A stretch of 64,000 nucleotides of DNA, taken from NCBI GenBank assembly GCA_003009795.1, contig PXPE01000001.1:248001-312000 (forward strand), read 5' to 3'. The stretch's first letter is position 1, and the number at the start of each line of letters is the position of its first letter. Below the pieces are notes generated by a model that worked only from the letters and a program-made list of their open reading frames with translations, ran no database searches and was not told the origin of the DNA. Both the position numbers and the translations under genes were made by a program. This document shows, one piece after another, positions 26,319 through 35,091 of this stretch. The DNA comes from Nanohaloarchaea archaeon SW_7_43_1. Lineage in GTDB: Archaea > Nanohalarchaeota > Nanosalinia > Nanosalinales > Nanosalinaceae.

Positions 26319-26789
26319 TCAAAATATCGGTGTTCTGTCCGGTTCTTCTCCCTCGGTTACGTTACCTCTATAGACTCCGTTCAGCTGAGGTGCTTGCTCT
26401 ATCCCTACTTTTGATAGGACTTCTTCTGTTGCTTCTGCACCAATTGTAGGTTCCAAGACGTCTTCTATAGTGTAATCTTCAGCATCTTCCTCACCATCGA
26501 CGAATGCAGTCCGCATATCTTCATTCCCGCTTTCTGCCAGACTCCCGTTAATTATTCTGTCAAGAGTTTTTGGACCTTCTTCGGATTCCAATTCATATTT
26601 TCCTATCTCTTTGCCGTTGCCCAGATATACTGTTACCTCATCCTCCCATGGGTTGTCGTGAAGTGTAATCACTGAACCTCTGCTGGCTTGATATGAGTCA
26701 TAAGTTGGTTCCCCGCTTTCAGTGTTGGAGGGTCCCGGCATCGAAGTTTTTACTGCGTATTCAACAAATTGTCTTTGGTTATTAGTCAT
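26319..26789 (-). CDS. Hypothetical acidic protein
   Basis: A 156-residue soluble protein that I do not recognise. The first half is likely beta-rich (SRGSVITLHDNPWEDEVTVYLGNGKEIGKYEL) and the second half acidic, with GAEATEEVLSKVGIEQAPQLNGVYRGNVTEG. No Cys, signal peptide or membrane helix. A GGTGA ribosome-binding site precedes the ATG by about 8 bases. It stands alone between tRNA-Pro and the permease gene. Confidence 0.55.
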   Translation of the reverse strand: MTNNQRQFVEYAVKTSMPGPSNTESGEPTYDSYQASRGSVITLHDNPWEDEVTVYLGNGKEIGKYELESEEGPKTLDRIINGSLAESGNEDMRTAFVDGEEDAEDYTIEDVLEPTIGAEATEEVLSKVGIEQAPQLNGVYRGNVTEGEEPDRTPIF

Positions 26790-26896
26790 CTAAGAATCAC
26801 CTATAATTAATTACTAGTGAGTAACACCTTTAATTGTGCGGTTTTTCAATGTCGCTGAAAACCAAATTTGGCTTCATCAAACAAACTAATTTTTTT

Positions 26897-27850
26897 CTAC
26901 GAAAGGGGTGTGAAGTTGGTTACAATGTAGCCAACCACGAAAGTCAGAGCCGCGGAGAGCAGGAATGCTCCAATCCATGCGGCAGCTGTAGCTGCGATCT
27001 TTGTGTTGTCGCTGCTGGATCTTCCTTCTACGAGGCCTGAGCCAACGACTGCTGCAATTATAGCTTCGTTAAATGACATCGGGATTCCGTAGAATATTCC
27101 TATCTGGGCAAGTATTGCTGCGGTTGTGAGTGCAGCGAATGAACGTCTCGGTCCTATACTTGAATAGTCGAACGATATCACACGGATTATACGTGGTGAG
27201 TAGACCCAAGCACCGATCATTATAGATAAGCCTCCCATCAAGAGCAAAGCATTCAGCGATGTGAAAACTCCTGTAAGAGGCCCTACCGCCAGTCCAACCG
27301 CCGAGGCACCTGCAGAGTAAGATACGTAGCAGCCAGCCCCAAGTAAAGCATATTTTATCTGTTTCTCGGATCTTTCTAGTGATACATATTTTCTGACAGC
27401 CTTCGACAAAACATAGCTAATTACGATGGCTAGAGGCGGTATTATAAGCCAGTAAAACAGTATGCCGCTGAGAACACTCCAGTTAACAGCGTTCCCGAAG
27501 CCAAGTGCACTTCCTACAACACCTCCAATAACGGTGAAAGTCGTAGGCATAGGGTAATCTCCTATAACACTGATTATCACAAGCAAGGCGGCTATAAGAA
27601 GTACTGAAGCAGCCTGAATTTGCAATACTTCACCTCCAATCAGTCCAGCACCCACAGTCTTCGTAGTATTTGCTCCTTGAAATACAGCTCCGAACAAAGC
27701 GAATATTCCTGCTAAAAGAGCGGAGCGAAGGACATTGGTGGACCTGGCATTGTTAACCGGGCCGAAAGCGGAGGCAACGGTTGATGCACCAATAGAAATT
27801 CCCATAAAAACTGATGATAAAAGCGCAAGAACTGTTACTACTTCACTCAT
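26897..27850 (-). CDS. PiT-family anion permease
   Basis: A 317-residue membrane protein with about ten helices and the inverted-repeat architecture of PiT (PHO4) transporters. The first signature reads GASTVASAFGPVNNARS (21-37) where classical phosphate PiT proteins have GANDVANAFG, so the ion-binding Asp is a Thr. DYPMPTTFTVIGGVVG corresponds to the PVSTTH repeat and IPMSFNEAIIAAVVG to its second copy. This variant resembles halophile proteins called anion permeases, so the substrate could be phosphate, sulfate or another anion. Its start overlaps the end of the upstream coiled-coil gene by 8 bases, indicating a two-gene operon. Confidence 0.75.
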   Translation of the reverse strand: MSEVVTVLALLSSVFMGISIGASTVASAFGPVNNARSTNVLRSALLAGIFALFGAVFQGANTTKTVGAGLIGGEVLQIQAASVLLIAALLVIISVIGDYPMPTTFTVIGGVVGSALGFGNAVNWSVLSGILFYWLIIPPLAIVISYVLSKAVRKYVSLERSEKQIKYALLGAGCYVSYSAGASAVGLAVGPLTGVFTSLNALLLMGGLSIMIGAWVYSPRIIRVISFDYSSIGPRRSFAALTTAAILAQIGIFYGIPMSFNEAIIAAVVGSGLVEGRSSSDNTKIAATAAAWIGAFLLSAALTFVVGYIVTNFTPLS

Positions 27851-28403
27851 CTTCTTTGAATTCCTCTTTCAGCTTTTCTCGCTTGTCCTCAATAGGAACA
27901 TTGACATCCAGTTCATATTCTTTGTCTTTAGACTTCATATCAACTGAGATATCATCTGTATCCAAGTAGTATGTGCTTCTCAATGAAATCTTTGAGTATA
28001 TCATGGCTTCAAATTTCCTGAAAAACTGTGCGAACCTTGTGTAGAAAGGCTTTGCGATATTTTCGGATGCTTCGGATATTTCTTTTGCTGGAGGCTTCTT
28101 CTTTTCCGTGGCTTTTTTACCTGCTTTTGCAACTTTTTCAGAGGCGTCTTTAAGATCTTCCTTGACGCCTTCGCTTTCCTCCTCAAGTTTGTTCTTGCTT
28201 ATTACAGCTTTATCGACTGTTTTCCGCTTCATATCGTTTTCTGCTTCTTCTTTCTTTGGTCGCCATTCTTTGAAATCCTCTGCGGATTTTTCGTTGACCA
28301 CGTTCTTTATAATTTCTTCGACTTTCTCTCCAAACCTTACTACTTCTTTCCAAGTCCCTTTCTTCTTCATACCGGAGTTTGTTTCCTCCGCATCTTTATC
28401 CAT
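27843..28403 (-). CDS. Lys/Glu-rich helical protein paired with the permease
   Basis: A 186-residue protein, highly charged and mostly helical (EKVEEIIKNVVNEKSAEDF, EEESEGVKEDLKDASEKVAKAGKKATEKKK), with a C-terminal region SKISLRSTYYLDTDDISVDM that may form strands. No membrane helix. The start chosen is the internal ATG before DKDAEETN, because a TATA box lies 31-36 bases ahead of it, whereas the longer frame would begin upstream of that promoter. It overlaps the permease start, as PhoU-like partners often do in phosphate operons, but it shows no PhoU or DUF47 signature. Possible cytosolic regulator of the permease. Confidence 0.6.
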   Translation of the reverse strand: MDKDAEETNSGMKKKGTWKEVVRFGEKVEEIIKNVVNEKSAEDFKEWRPKKEEAENDMKRKTVDKAVISKNKLEEESEGVKEDLKDASEKVAKAGKKATEKKKPPAKEISEASENIAKPFYTRFAQFFRKFEAMIYSKISLRSTYYLDTDDISVDMKSKDKEYELDVNVPIEDKREKLKEEFKEDE

Positions 28404-28431
28404 AATAAGTTCTAGATTGTAGACAGGCTTA

Positions 28432-28439
28432 AATATAAA
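28432..28439 (-). promoter_or_regulatory. TATA box for the coiled-coil/permease operon
   Basis: On the minus strand TTTATATT within GGTTTATATTTAAG. At -31 it predicts transcription from about 28408, 5 bases before the chosen ATG. It decides the start of the first gene. Confidence 0.6.
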
Positions 28440-28599
28440 CCTTCGCTCACAGCTTTGTACCAAATCTGAGTTATCGACAGGAACTCTTGAAACGAGAATT
28501 ATTAGACCTGCGACAAATATTTCTCCCTGAATGCCGATACTATACTTCCTATTAAAGAACTCATAAATTATTTTAAATCAAGTTTGGAATTATGCTGTT

Positions 28600-28845
28600 A
28601 TGGCGCCTTTTGATTCTATTATCTCCTCCTTGAGGTTGCAGAGTTTTGTATCGGTCCTTCTGCCCTATTTAGTTACATTTCTCGTTATTGGAGGATTGAT
28701 TTACTATATAACAGGATATATTTCTCAGATTAAGAATTTAAATGGATACTATAGAAAAGCCACCAGACTGGGAATAGCCCTAATATTAGGGGGAATACTC
28801 AGTATCTTTGTTTCCGGAGCTCTCCAAATGTTTGTCCCTATATAG
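28600..28845 (+). CDS. Small membrane protein with two helices
   Basis: An 81-residue protein with hydrophobic helices at about 17-38 and 56-78 joined by a short basic loop (KNLNGYYRKATR), which predicts the loop on the cytosolic side. A TTTTAAAT element about 25 bases upstream could drive it as a leaderless transcript. No family recognised and no operon partner. Confidence 0.5.
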   Translation: MAPFDSIISSLRLQSFVSVLLPYLVTFLVIGGLIYYITGYISQIKNLNGYYRKATRLGIALILGGILSIFVSGALQMFVPI

Positions 28846-28948
28846 CTATATTTAATGATTACAGGCCTAACTCTTTTTTCTCTGAGCTGCTATAAGAAAA
28901 GACTACTATATCTCTTAGTTCAAACAGGAATTATTATCTGAGTCGAGA

Positions 28949-28974
28949 ACAGAGTTCAAATCTTGTCCCTCCCA
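28949..28974 (+). pseudogene. Degenerate tRNA 3' end (tRNA-Pro-like)
   Basis: ACAGAGTTCAAATCTTGTCCCTCCCA resembles the T-arm and acceptor end of the tRNA-Pro at 26.2 kb (19 of 23 bases from GAGTTCAAAT to CCA agree). The T-stem pairs (ACAAG/CTTGT) only if one G is treated as an insertion. No matching 5' half lies within the preceding intergenic region, so it is a fragment, not a gene. Confidence 0.4.
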
Positions 28975-28979
28975 TCTGT

Positions 28980-30878
28980 TTATTCATCCATCTCTGATCC
29001 GCCTGGAGGCATAACTCTAATTATATAGTCGAGATCCAAATCATGACCTTCTTCGGCGAAGCGCTGGTTGATTTCCTTGGCTATATCCGATTTCTTTGTA
29101 TGTCCAGGTCTCAGTTTGATGCAGGTTTCAGAGTTCTCTTCAACTGCCTTCCTTGGACCGCATATAGGTACTTCATGATCTTCTATCTCGTATACACCTA
29201 TTGAAGCATCTACCTCGATATTTCTCATGTATTCTCGCTCACCCCGTATTACGAATGCGCCTTTTGCCAGGTACTCTCCTGATTCAGGGTTTTCTGTTAC
29301 CTGTTCAGGATTGACGTAGTATACATCATCCGCGCCTATACCGGCTTTCCATGTCTTTGAAAATGTGACAGCAGCTTGTGCGGCCTGTCTCAGGGTTTCC
29401 TCTCCTCCTTCTTGGCCTTTCTTCACAATGACACTGGGTGCGCCGTCAAAGTCAGCGTGGAAGTACAGATCATTGTTTTCCATATGTTTTTTGACAAGCA
29501 TGTCATTGGTCTGAGAGTCCCTACCCGCAAGCACTAAGAATCCCTCAGAGGAGTAGAACCAGCGGTACTTCTCGTACCATTTTTTCTCCCTTTTCTCGGA
29601 TTTATCCTCCATAACTTCCTCAAGTTTGATGTCTTCCTTCTCAAGTTCAGCGATCTGTTCCTCTGTCTTCTCCAGCGCCTTTTCCGCACTCTCAATCTTT
29701 GACTCCGATTCTTTGGCCTTATCGTAGAATCCTGAAGCAGTTGCTTCTAAATCTTGATCTAGATATATCTTCAGGTTTTTCTCGCCTACATCCACTGAGA
29801 TAAAGTTCTCTTGCTCGTTAATCGAGTTTATTCTCTTGGAAAGTTCGTTTTCAGTTTCTTTCAGAGTTTCTCTGGTTTCATCCCAGCCATGTTCCTTGAT
29901 AGCGTTTTCTATCTTGGTCTTTACTTTGTGGAGAAGATTGTGGTTTTCGTATATGGCTTCGGCGTCTTCTCTCTTCTGTTCGGCTGATTTTCTCAAACCT
30001 TCAATTTTTCTCTCCTGTTGTTCTTTCTGGGCTTCGAGACCCTCCATTTTCTCTCTGTAAGCGTCCAGTTTTTTCTTCTCCTCTGCCTTCTTTTCCCGTG
30101 TATAATAGTATTCGTCCAGTGCCTCTGAGAAACTATCAAACTGTTCTTCCTCACCGGAATAGGTTTCTAATCGGAACGGTGCGGCTCTCGAAGGGAAACC
30201 GTCTTCGTCATAGTAGAGTACAGGATACCTCTCATCTTTGATGAGATTCTCGATCTCGGAGTTGATCCTCTCTTTCTCATCTTCCTCAAGTTCTTCAACC
30301 TGTGTTGTCTTCTCGACGTTGGTTCTGGAACAGATTTCTTCGGCATAGGTTCCTCCCAGACTCAGATCTGAGGCGATTCTTCTAACTATCTCGCCATCAC
30401 TAAGGTTCTCAATGTAGTCTTCCATCCCTTCTGGATCTGGTGCTGGTTCCGGAAACTCGTATTTCTCTCCGACAAGTATATCTCTGTCAGCCCATTCCTC
30501 CTGTCTAAGAGCTCCGATTATCTTCCCGTCTTTGACCAGGATAAAGTTACCTTTCCCGAATATCTCACATATAAGCCGGGTATCTCCGCTCTTGATCTCA
30601 AGTATACGGTCGAACCCTCTCTGTTTAACTGACTCAACTTTCCCCAAGTGCTTTCTCAGCTCCATTGCAAAGCCTGGGGGCCGTGTCGGGTTCTCTCTTT
30701 TGTATTTGGATAGAAAAGTATGGTCTATTCCGATTATCAGCCTCTCTTTCCCGTCACCCGGAATGTAAACCTCAAGCGTAAGTTCGTTATCCCTCTGGTA
30801 GACTTTCTGGACGTGACCGTTCTCCAGCTTCTTCAGATCATCCATCAGTATTGAAAGATCAAGACTGGTTAGCTCCAT
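28980..30878 (-). CDS. rqcH: RqcH/NEMF/Rqc2 ribosome-quality-control factor
   Basis: A 632-residue protein with the NFACT layout. The NFACT-N domain starts at LTSLDLSILMDDLKKLENGHVQKVYQ and contains the IGALRQEEWADR stretch. A HhH-like middle and a long coiled coil (about 255-430) follow, then the NFACT-R domain (DUF814) with YRWFYSSEGFLVLAGRDSQTND and FHADFDGAPSVIVK. In this family the protein binds peptidyl-tRNA on split large ribosomal subunits and recruits Ala-tRNA for C-terminal tailing of stalled chains. Length is normal. It lies 34 bases downstream of scpB in the same direction. Confidence 0.9.
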   Translation of the reverse strand: MELTSLDLSILMDDLKKLENGHVQKVYQRDNELTLEVYIPGDGKERLIIGIDHTFLSKYKRENPTRPPGFAMELRKHLGKVESVKQRGFDRILEIKSGDTRLICEIFGKGNFILVKDGKIIGALRQEEWADRDILVGEKYEFPEPAPDPEGMEDYIENLSDGEIVRRIASDLSLGGTYAEEICSRTNVEKTTQVEELEEDEKERINSEIENLIKDERYPVLYYDEDGFPSRAAPFRLETYSGEEEQFDSFSEALDEYYYTREKKAEEKKKLDAYREKMEGLEAQKEQQERKIEGLRKSAEQKREDAEAIYENHNLLHKVKTKIENAIKEHGWDETRETLKETENELSKRINSINEQENFISVDVGEKNLKIYLDQDLEATASGFYDKAKESESKIESAEKALEKTEEQIAELEKEDIKLEEVMEDKSEKREKKWYEKYRWFYSSEGFLVLAGRDSQTNDMLVKKHMENNDLYFHADFDGAPSVIVKKGQEGGEETLRQAAQAAVTFSKTWKAGIGADDVYYVNPEQVTENPESGEYLAKGAFVIRGEREYMRNIEVDASIGVYEIEDHEVPICGPRKAVEENSETCIKLRPGHTKKSDIAKEINQRFAEEGHDLDLDYIIRVMPPGGSEMDE

Positions 30879-30912
30879 GGAGATTAATTGAACGGTGAGT
30901 TACAAAAAACCA

Positions 30913-31449
30913 TTATTCGAACATATCGACGCCCTGCTGTTCTCCCTCTCTCCCGGCTTGTTCGTTCTCGAACTGTCTCTTGAACTCATCGACGGATTCT
31001 ATATCGAAGTATTCGAGGAAGTGATCTGTTACATTGAGTATCGCTGTTCTACCATCTTTCTCTTTCGAGATAAAACCTCTGTTCACCATCTCCTTCACGT
31101 GCTGATAGGCTCTGTTCCCTCTTGTTTCAACCAGATCTGCCTGTTCAAGAGGAGCATTATATGCGATGAGGCTGAGAGTTCTCAACTGTCCTTCATTAAG
31201 ATCTTGGTGAGGAGCTAAATGGGCCACATGATCCAGATGATCCTTTTTCACTTTCAGTTCATAGCCTTTCGGTGTTTCTACCAGCTCTAGACCTCTGTGG
31301 TCTTCTTCCAGCTCTCCCCTATATTCTTCTATAAGCGTTTCCACATACCCCATGCTTCCAAGATCGAGTATGTCTGCTATTTCTTCTCTGTCGACCGGTT
31401 CTTCGGATAGGAAAAGTGCAGCTTCAAGCCTTGATTTCTTTTTATCCAC
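30913..31449 (-). CDS. scpB: Chromosome segregation protein ScpB
   Basis: A 178-residue two-winged-helix protein that binds the ScpA kleisin in the SMC-ScpAB complex. The N-terminal ALFLSEEPVDREEIADIL and the second-half LRTLSLIAYNAPLEQADLVETRGNRAYQHVKEMVNRGFISKEK are the diagnostic ScpB stretches. It follows scpA with a 15-base gap and precedes rqcH, so the three are likely one transcription unit. Confidence 0.88.
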   Translation of the reverse strand: MDKKKSRLEAALFLSEEPVDREEIADILDLGSMGYVETLIEEYRGELEEDHRGLELVETPKGYELKVKKDHLDHVAHLAPHQDLNEGQLRTLSLIAYNAPLEQADLVETRGNRAYQHVKEMVNRGFISKEKDGRTAILNVTDHFLEYFDIESVDEFKRQFENEQAGREGEQQGVDMFE

Positions 31450-31464
31450 TTTATATCACTTTAA

Positions 31465-32187
31465 TTAGTTTGCGATTTCCTCTTTCTGTTCTGCCGGTTT
31501 AACATGTAAATCATCGAGAAAGTTATCCTGTATACATCTAACTTTCTGGTCGTCTTCAAGATGGAGGACATGCAGAAACTTCTCCAGCTGCTCTTCGCTC
31601 TGGTCATTTTTAACCAGCTGATTGAACTTCACCTTGTCGGAGCTGGAGCCTATAAGATTCGTTAACCGGGAGAAAAGCGAGTTGATCTTCTCATCCAGGG
31701 ATTTTTCATCAACTTCCAACTCGTGGTCTATCTCTTCCCTCATTTCCTGTCGATCCTCCCGTCTTTCTTTTACCTCCATCGCATCGTCAAGAGCATCTTT
31801 CAACTCATTTAGGCTCATCCGTCTTTTCGGTTTAGGTTTGACCGGCATCTCCAGTTCTGGTCCTGGTGTTAGATCCAGTTTGTCATTCTCCATCATATCT
31901 TCTTCGAGAAGTTCGTCGTCGTCAAACGCCATCGGATTTTCTTCAGGCGCCTCTTCTATCTGTTCTCCGGTCATTGCTAGTGTTTTCATTCTCAGGAGTG
32001 CAGCGCATAACCTGATAGCTCTGGCAGGAACCTCAAGATCAAACTCTTCTAGTTCCTGTATGTAACCTCTGTACCTATCTGCGAGAACTTTGATATCTAT
32101 ATTTGAGGGATCCATGTCTGCGGTGAGAATTTCTAGAGTTTCCTCCCACGGCTGTTCTGCTAGCTCGTTAATTTCGTAGTCATCCAT
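31465..32187 (-). CDS. scpA: Kleisin ScpA
   Basis: A 240-residue kleisin that bridges the SMC heads. The N-terminal helix-turn region (WEETLEILTADMDPSNIDIKVLADRYRGYIQEL) and the following EVPARAIRLCAALLRMKT match ScpA, and the C-terminal winged helix is the weakly conserved part (KFLHVLHLEDDQKVRCIQ). A proline- and acid-rich linker lies at 85-125. It heads the scpA-scpB-rqcH unit and is separated from smc by 170 bases with a GTTAAAAAC promoter-like element. Confidence 0.85.
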   Translation of the reverse strand: MDDYEINELAEQPWEETLEILTADMDPSNIDIKVLADRYRGYIQELEEFDLEVPARAIRLCAALLRMKTLAMTGEQIEEAPEENPMAFDDDELLEEDMMENDKLDLTPGPELEMPVKPKPKRRMSLNELKDALDDAMEVKERREDRQEMREEIDHELEVDEKSLDEKINSLFSRLTNLIGSSSDKVKFNQLVKNDQSEEQLEKFLHVLHLEDDQKVRCIQDNFLDDLHVKPAEQKEEIAN

Positions 32188-32357
32188 TTTCGGTCTTTCA
32201 TTTTTGAATCCCTCTCCCCACGGAAAAATTTTCTTTCACAGTTTTTAACTCGTTCGGTTATAGATGCAGTAAGATTTTATTGTTAAATTAAAATTTGTAG
32301 CCGCAGAGATAAGACATTCCACAGAAACACTGGATAGGGATGTGAGGTGTCAGCAAC

Positions 32358-34916
32358 TTAGGCCTCAAGCTCCACGCTCCTCATCTTTGTGACGCCGTCC
32401 TGCATTGTGACTCCATAGGCTCTCTCTGCGTGTCTGACGGTTATCTCGTTGTGGCTTATGACAATGAACTGGTTCTCATCGGCATAATCTTTCAGTAGTT
32501 CTGAAAGTTTCTTCGAGTTACTCTTATCCAGTGCGGCATCAATTTCATCCATGATGTAGAAAGGCGATTCCTCGTATTCAAGTATCGCAAATATGAATGC
32601 GATAGCGGTCATGGTCTTCTCTCCACCGGATAATGCCTGAATTATATGCGGATCGTTGCCGGGAGGTTTCGCTCTTATCTTCAGTCCTTTCTCAATATCA
32701 TCGTCTTCAAGTACAAGCTTTGCTTCCCCACCATCGAACAGCTCTGTGAATATTCTTCCAAAGCTCTCCTGTATCTGCTCCAGGGTCTCCATGAAGCAAC
32801 TTCTCTTTTTCTGGTCGATCTCGTCTATCATGTCTTCGATTTCCAGTTTCTCCTGCCTGATCTCCGAGACCTGTTCTTGGAACTCATCTAACTCTTCTTT
32901 TTTCTCCTTGTATTCCTGAATCGCTCTCATGTTGACAGGTCCCATCGAGTTCTGCTTTCTCAGTATCTTTTTCTTTTTCTTTTTCAGATCTTCGGGCGAT
33001 GCCTCCAGCTTCAGTTCGTCCTCATCATAATCATGTTCCTCAAGATCATCTTTCACATTTTCAAGCTCTGCTTTCAAATTGGCTTTCTTCGATCCTACAT
33101 CGTCAATTTTGGTCTTCAGTTTCTGCTGCTCAGAGTACAGTTCCTGCCTTTTCTCTCGCTCGTCTTCAAGTTTGTCCCGAATCTCGTTTTTCTCCTTTCT
33201 CAGCTCCTCGTCCGACCCTTGATTCTCCTTTTTTCTCTCCTTCATCTGTTTGAGCTCGGCTATATCTTTTTGTAGGGATTCAATTTCTTTCTCTACTTCC
33301 TTCTTTTTCTCCTTCTTTTTCTCCGGATCCAGGTTCTGTGACAGTTTTTTACTTTTCTTTTTTCCTGATTTCTTCTTACCACCGGTCATTGATCCTCCCC
33401 GCGACATCACGTCGCCGTCAAGTGTGACGACCCTTACCCCGTCAATATTTTTGACAGAGTCAAGATCCTCGGCAATTAAAGTATCTGAGAAAACATGGTT
33501 GATTGCTTTCTCGTATTTGTTATCATAGTTTACTAGTTCTGTGGCGTATCCGATTACACCTTTCTTTTTTTTCGCCATCTGCGATTTGGCGCTCTTCGAC
33601 CGATCTTTAATCTTATCCATCGGCAGTGTTCTGGCCCTTCCGATATTCTCTCTTTTCAGGTAGTTGATGCATTCCATTGCCACGTCCTTGTCCTTGACAA
33701 CTAGGTCGTTCATGTGACCTCCCGCAGCTGTCTCCATAGCTATCCCAAACCGGTCCTCGGCTGAGATCAGATCTTGGAACGCACCGTAGACCCCGTCCTT
33801 GTTTAGAGATAGAACCGAGTCGACCGCCCTTGATCCCGTATTTTTCCTGCTCTGCATCTGTTGGAGTTCATTTACTGTCTCCTCAAGATCCTCTACTTTA
33901 TCTCTTTTGTTCTCAATCTTTCCTTTCTTCTTCTCAACCCGGTTTTCGAGGTGCTGGATATCATTGTTTCCTCCCATCTGCTCCTCGATCTCCTTGATAC
34001 GGTCCTGTTTATCATCTATTTCCTGATCAAGTTCTTCCAGCTCCTTGTCGACTTCTTCCAGTCTTTCCTTTTTCTCGGATGTATCGGTATTGATGTTGGC
34101 AAGTTGGTTCGAGAGTGCTCTCTTTCTAACCTCGAGTTTCGAGGCCTCCAGTTTTTCCTTTCTCTGTTCGAGTCCTCTGTACTGTTTTGCCAGCTCCTTC
34201 TCCTCTTTCAGTTTTTTAAGATGTTCTCTCTTCTCATTCAGCTTGATCTCTTGCTCCTGAAGTTTGTCCCCGACTTTTTCCAGTTCTTCTTCCGCCTCTT
34301 CTTTTCTCTCATCGAACTTTGCAACTCCTGATAATTCATCGATAACTTTTCTTCTTTCAGTATCACTTTGCTCAACGATTTCCGTAACCTTGCCCTGTCT
34401 CACGAAATGATATCCTTCCGGATCGATACCGGCTTTGTCCGCAATATCATCTATCTTGCTTTTCTTGCAGTTTGTACCCTGGAACTTGTACATGGAGCTT
34501 CCGGCCTGTGTGATTTTTCTCGCTATATTTACCTCATCGGTTTCCTCGTCCTCTACAAGAAACTCGTCGAATATACCGGATGAATTGTCTAGGTAGACTG
34601 TGACTTTGGCATAATCTGCGGCTTTCCGAGACTCCCCGCCGTTGAAGATAAGTTGGGTCATTTTTTCGGCTCGAAGATTGGAGCTTCTCCGTCCGAATAC
34701 GAAGCTGATGCCGTCTAGCAAATTTGACTTACCGTGACCGTTCTGACCTACAATAGCCGTTAAACCCTCGAATAGAGGTATAGCGGTCTTCTGTTGGAAA
34801 GATTTGAAGCCTTTGAATGTTACCTTGTTTATCTGTACATCTCCGGGTTCATAATCTTTCTTTTCAGTGTCGGTCTCTGTTTCTTCTGCTTCATGTTCCT
34901 GTAAGGCTTCTGGCAT
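32358..34916 (-). CDS. smc: SMC chromosome-condensation ATPase with short arms
   Basis: An 852-residue SMC protein with every functional module: N-head with Walker A GQNGHGKSN (57-65), R-loop and Q-loop region, hinge (about 363-513, DGVYGAFQDLI...DVMSRGGSMTGG), C-head with signature ALSGGEK (761-767) and Walker B FYIMDEIDAALD (786-797), and a D-loop/H-switch (VISHNEI). Coiled-coil arms span only about 155 (200-355) and 175 (515-690) residues, against about 300 or more each in typical 1150-1200-residue SMCs. The frame is uninterrupted, so shortening is by evolution and not damage. It forms the condensin core with ScpA and ScpB next door. Confidence 0.93.
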   Translation of the reverse strand: MPEALQEHEAEETETDTEKKDYEPGDVQINKVTFKGFKSFQQKTAIPLFEGLTAIVGQNGHGKSNLLDGISFVFGRRSSNLRAEKMTQLIFNGGESRKAADYAKVTVYLDNSSGIFDEFLVEDEETDEVNIARKITQAGSSMYKFQGTNCKKSKIDDIADKAGIDPEGYHFVRQGKVTEIVEQSDTERRKVIDELSGVAKFDERKEEAEEELEKVGDKLQEQEIKLNEKREHLKKLKEEKELAKQYRGLEQRKEKLEASKLEVRKRALSNQLANINTDTSEKKERLEEVDKELEELDQEIDDKQDRIKEIEEQMGGNNDIQHLENRVEKKKGKIENKRDKVEDLEETVNELQQMQSRKNTGSRAVDSVLSLNKDGVYGAFQDLISAEDRFGIAMETAAGGHMNDLVVKDKDVAMECINYLKRENIGRARTLPMDKIKDRSKSAKSQMAKKKKGVIGYATELVNYDNKYEKAINHVFSDTLIAEDLDSVKNIDGVRVVTLDGDVMSRGGSMTGGKKKSGKKKSKKLSQNLDPEKKKEKKKEVEKEIESLQKDIAELKQMKERKKENQGSDEELRKEKNEIRDKLEDEREKRQELYSEQQKLKTKIDDVGSKKANLKAELENVKDDLEEHDYDEDELKLEASPEDLKKKKKKILRKQNSMGPVNMRAIQEYKEKKEELDEFQEQVSEIRQEKLEIEDMIDEIDQKKRSCFMETLEQIQESFGRIFTELFDGGEAKLVLEDDDIEKGLKIRAKPPGNDPHIIQALSGGEKTMTAIAFIFAILEYEESPFYIMDEIDAALDKSNSKKLSELLKDYADENQFIVISHNEITVRHAERAYGVTMQDGVTKMRSVELEA

Positions 34917-34941
34917 CTGGATTAAAATTTCGTCTGGTAGG

Positions 34942-34949
34942 AATAAAAA
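34942..34949 (-). promoter_or_regulatory. TATA box for smc
   Basis: On the minus strand TTTTTATT; at -31 it predicts transcription about two bases before the smc ATG, so the mRNA is essentially leaderless. Confidence 0.5.
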
Positions 34950-34975
34950 GACTGCGCCTGTTAAATGCAGTTATT

Positions 34976-35091
34976 GTATTACATTATGCGTTTAATTAGA
35001 TAGAAAGTGACATTCCGTATTACATCACAAACAGTTTGTAATACAAAACTACAAATGAAAGGAATAAAATGCTGAAATGTATTACATTATG
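34976..35091. repeat. Cluster of GTATTACAttatg repeats between smc and aspS
   Basis: The 13-mer GTATTACATTATG occurs at 34976-34988 and again at 35079-35091, the latter covering the aspS stop codon. A shorter copy GTATTACA is at 35017-35024 and its reverse complement TGTAATAC at 35037-35044, making an 8-base inverted repeat with a 12-base spacer. Four copies within 116 bases are unlikely by chance even in A/T-rich DNA. They could be binding sites for a regulator or a transcription-end structure for aspS. Confidence 0.5.

Noticed and set aside
28949-28974. A split-tRNA 3' half as in Nanoarchaeum.
   Set aside because: The T-stem carries an unpaired G, the piece starts at the T-arm without an anticodon 3' half, and no complementary leader or 5' half is visible nearby.
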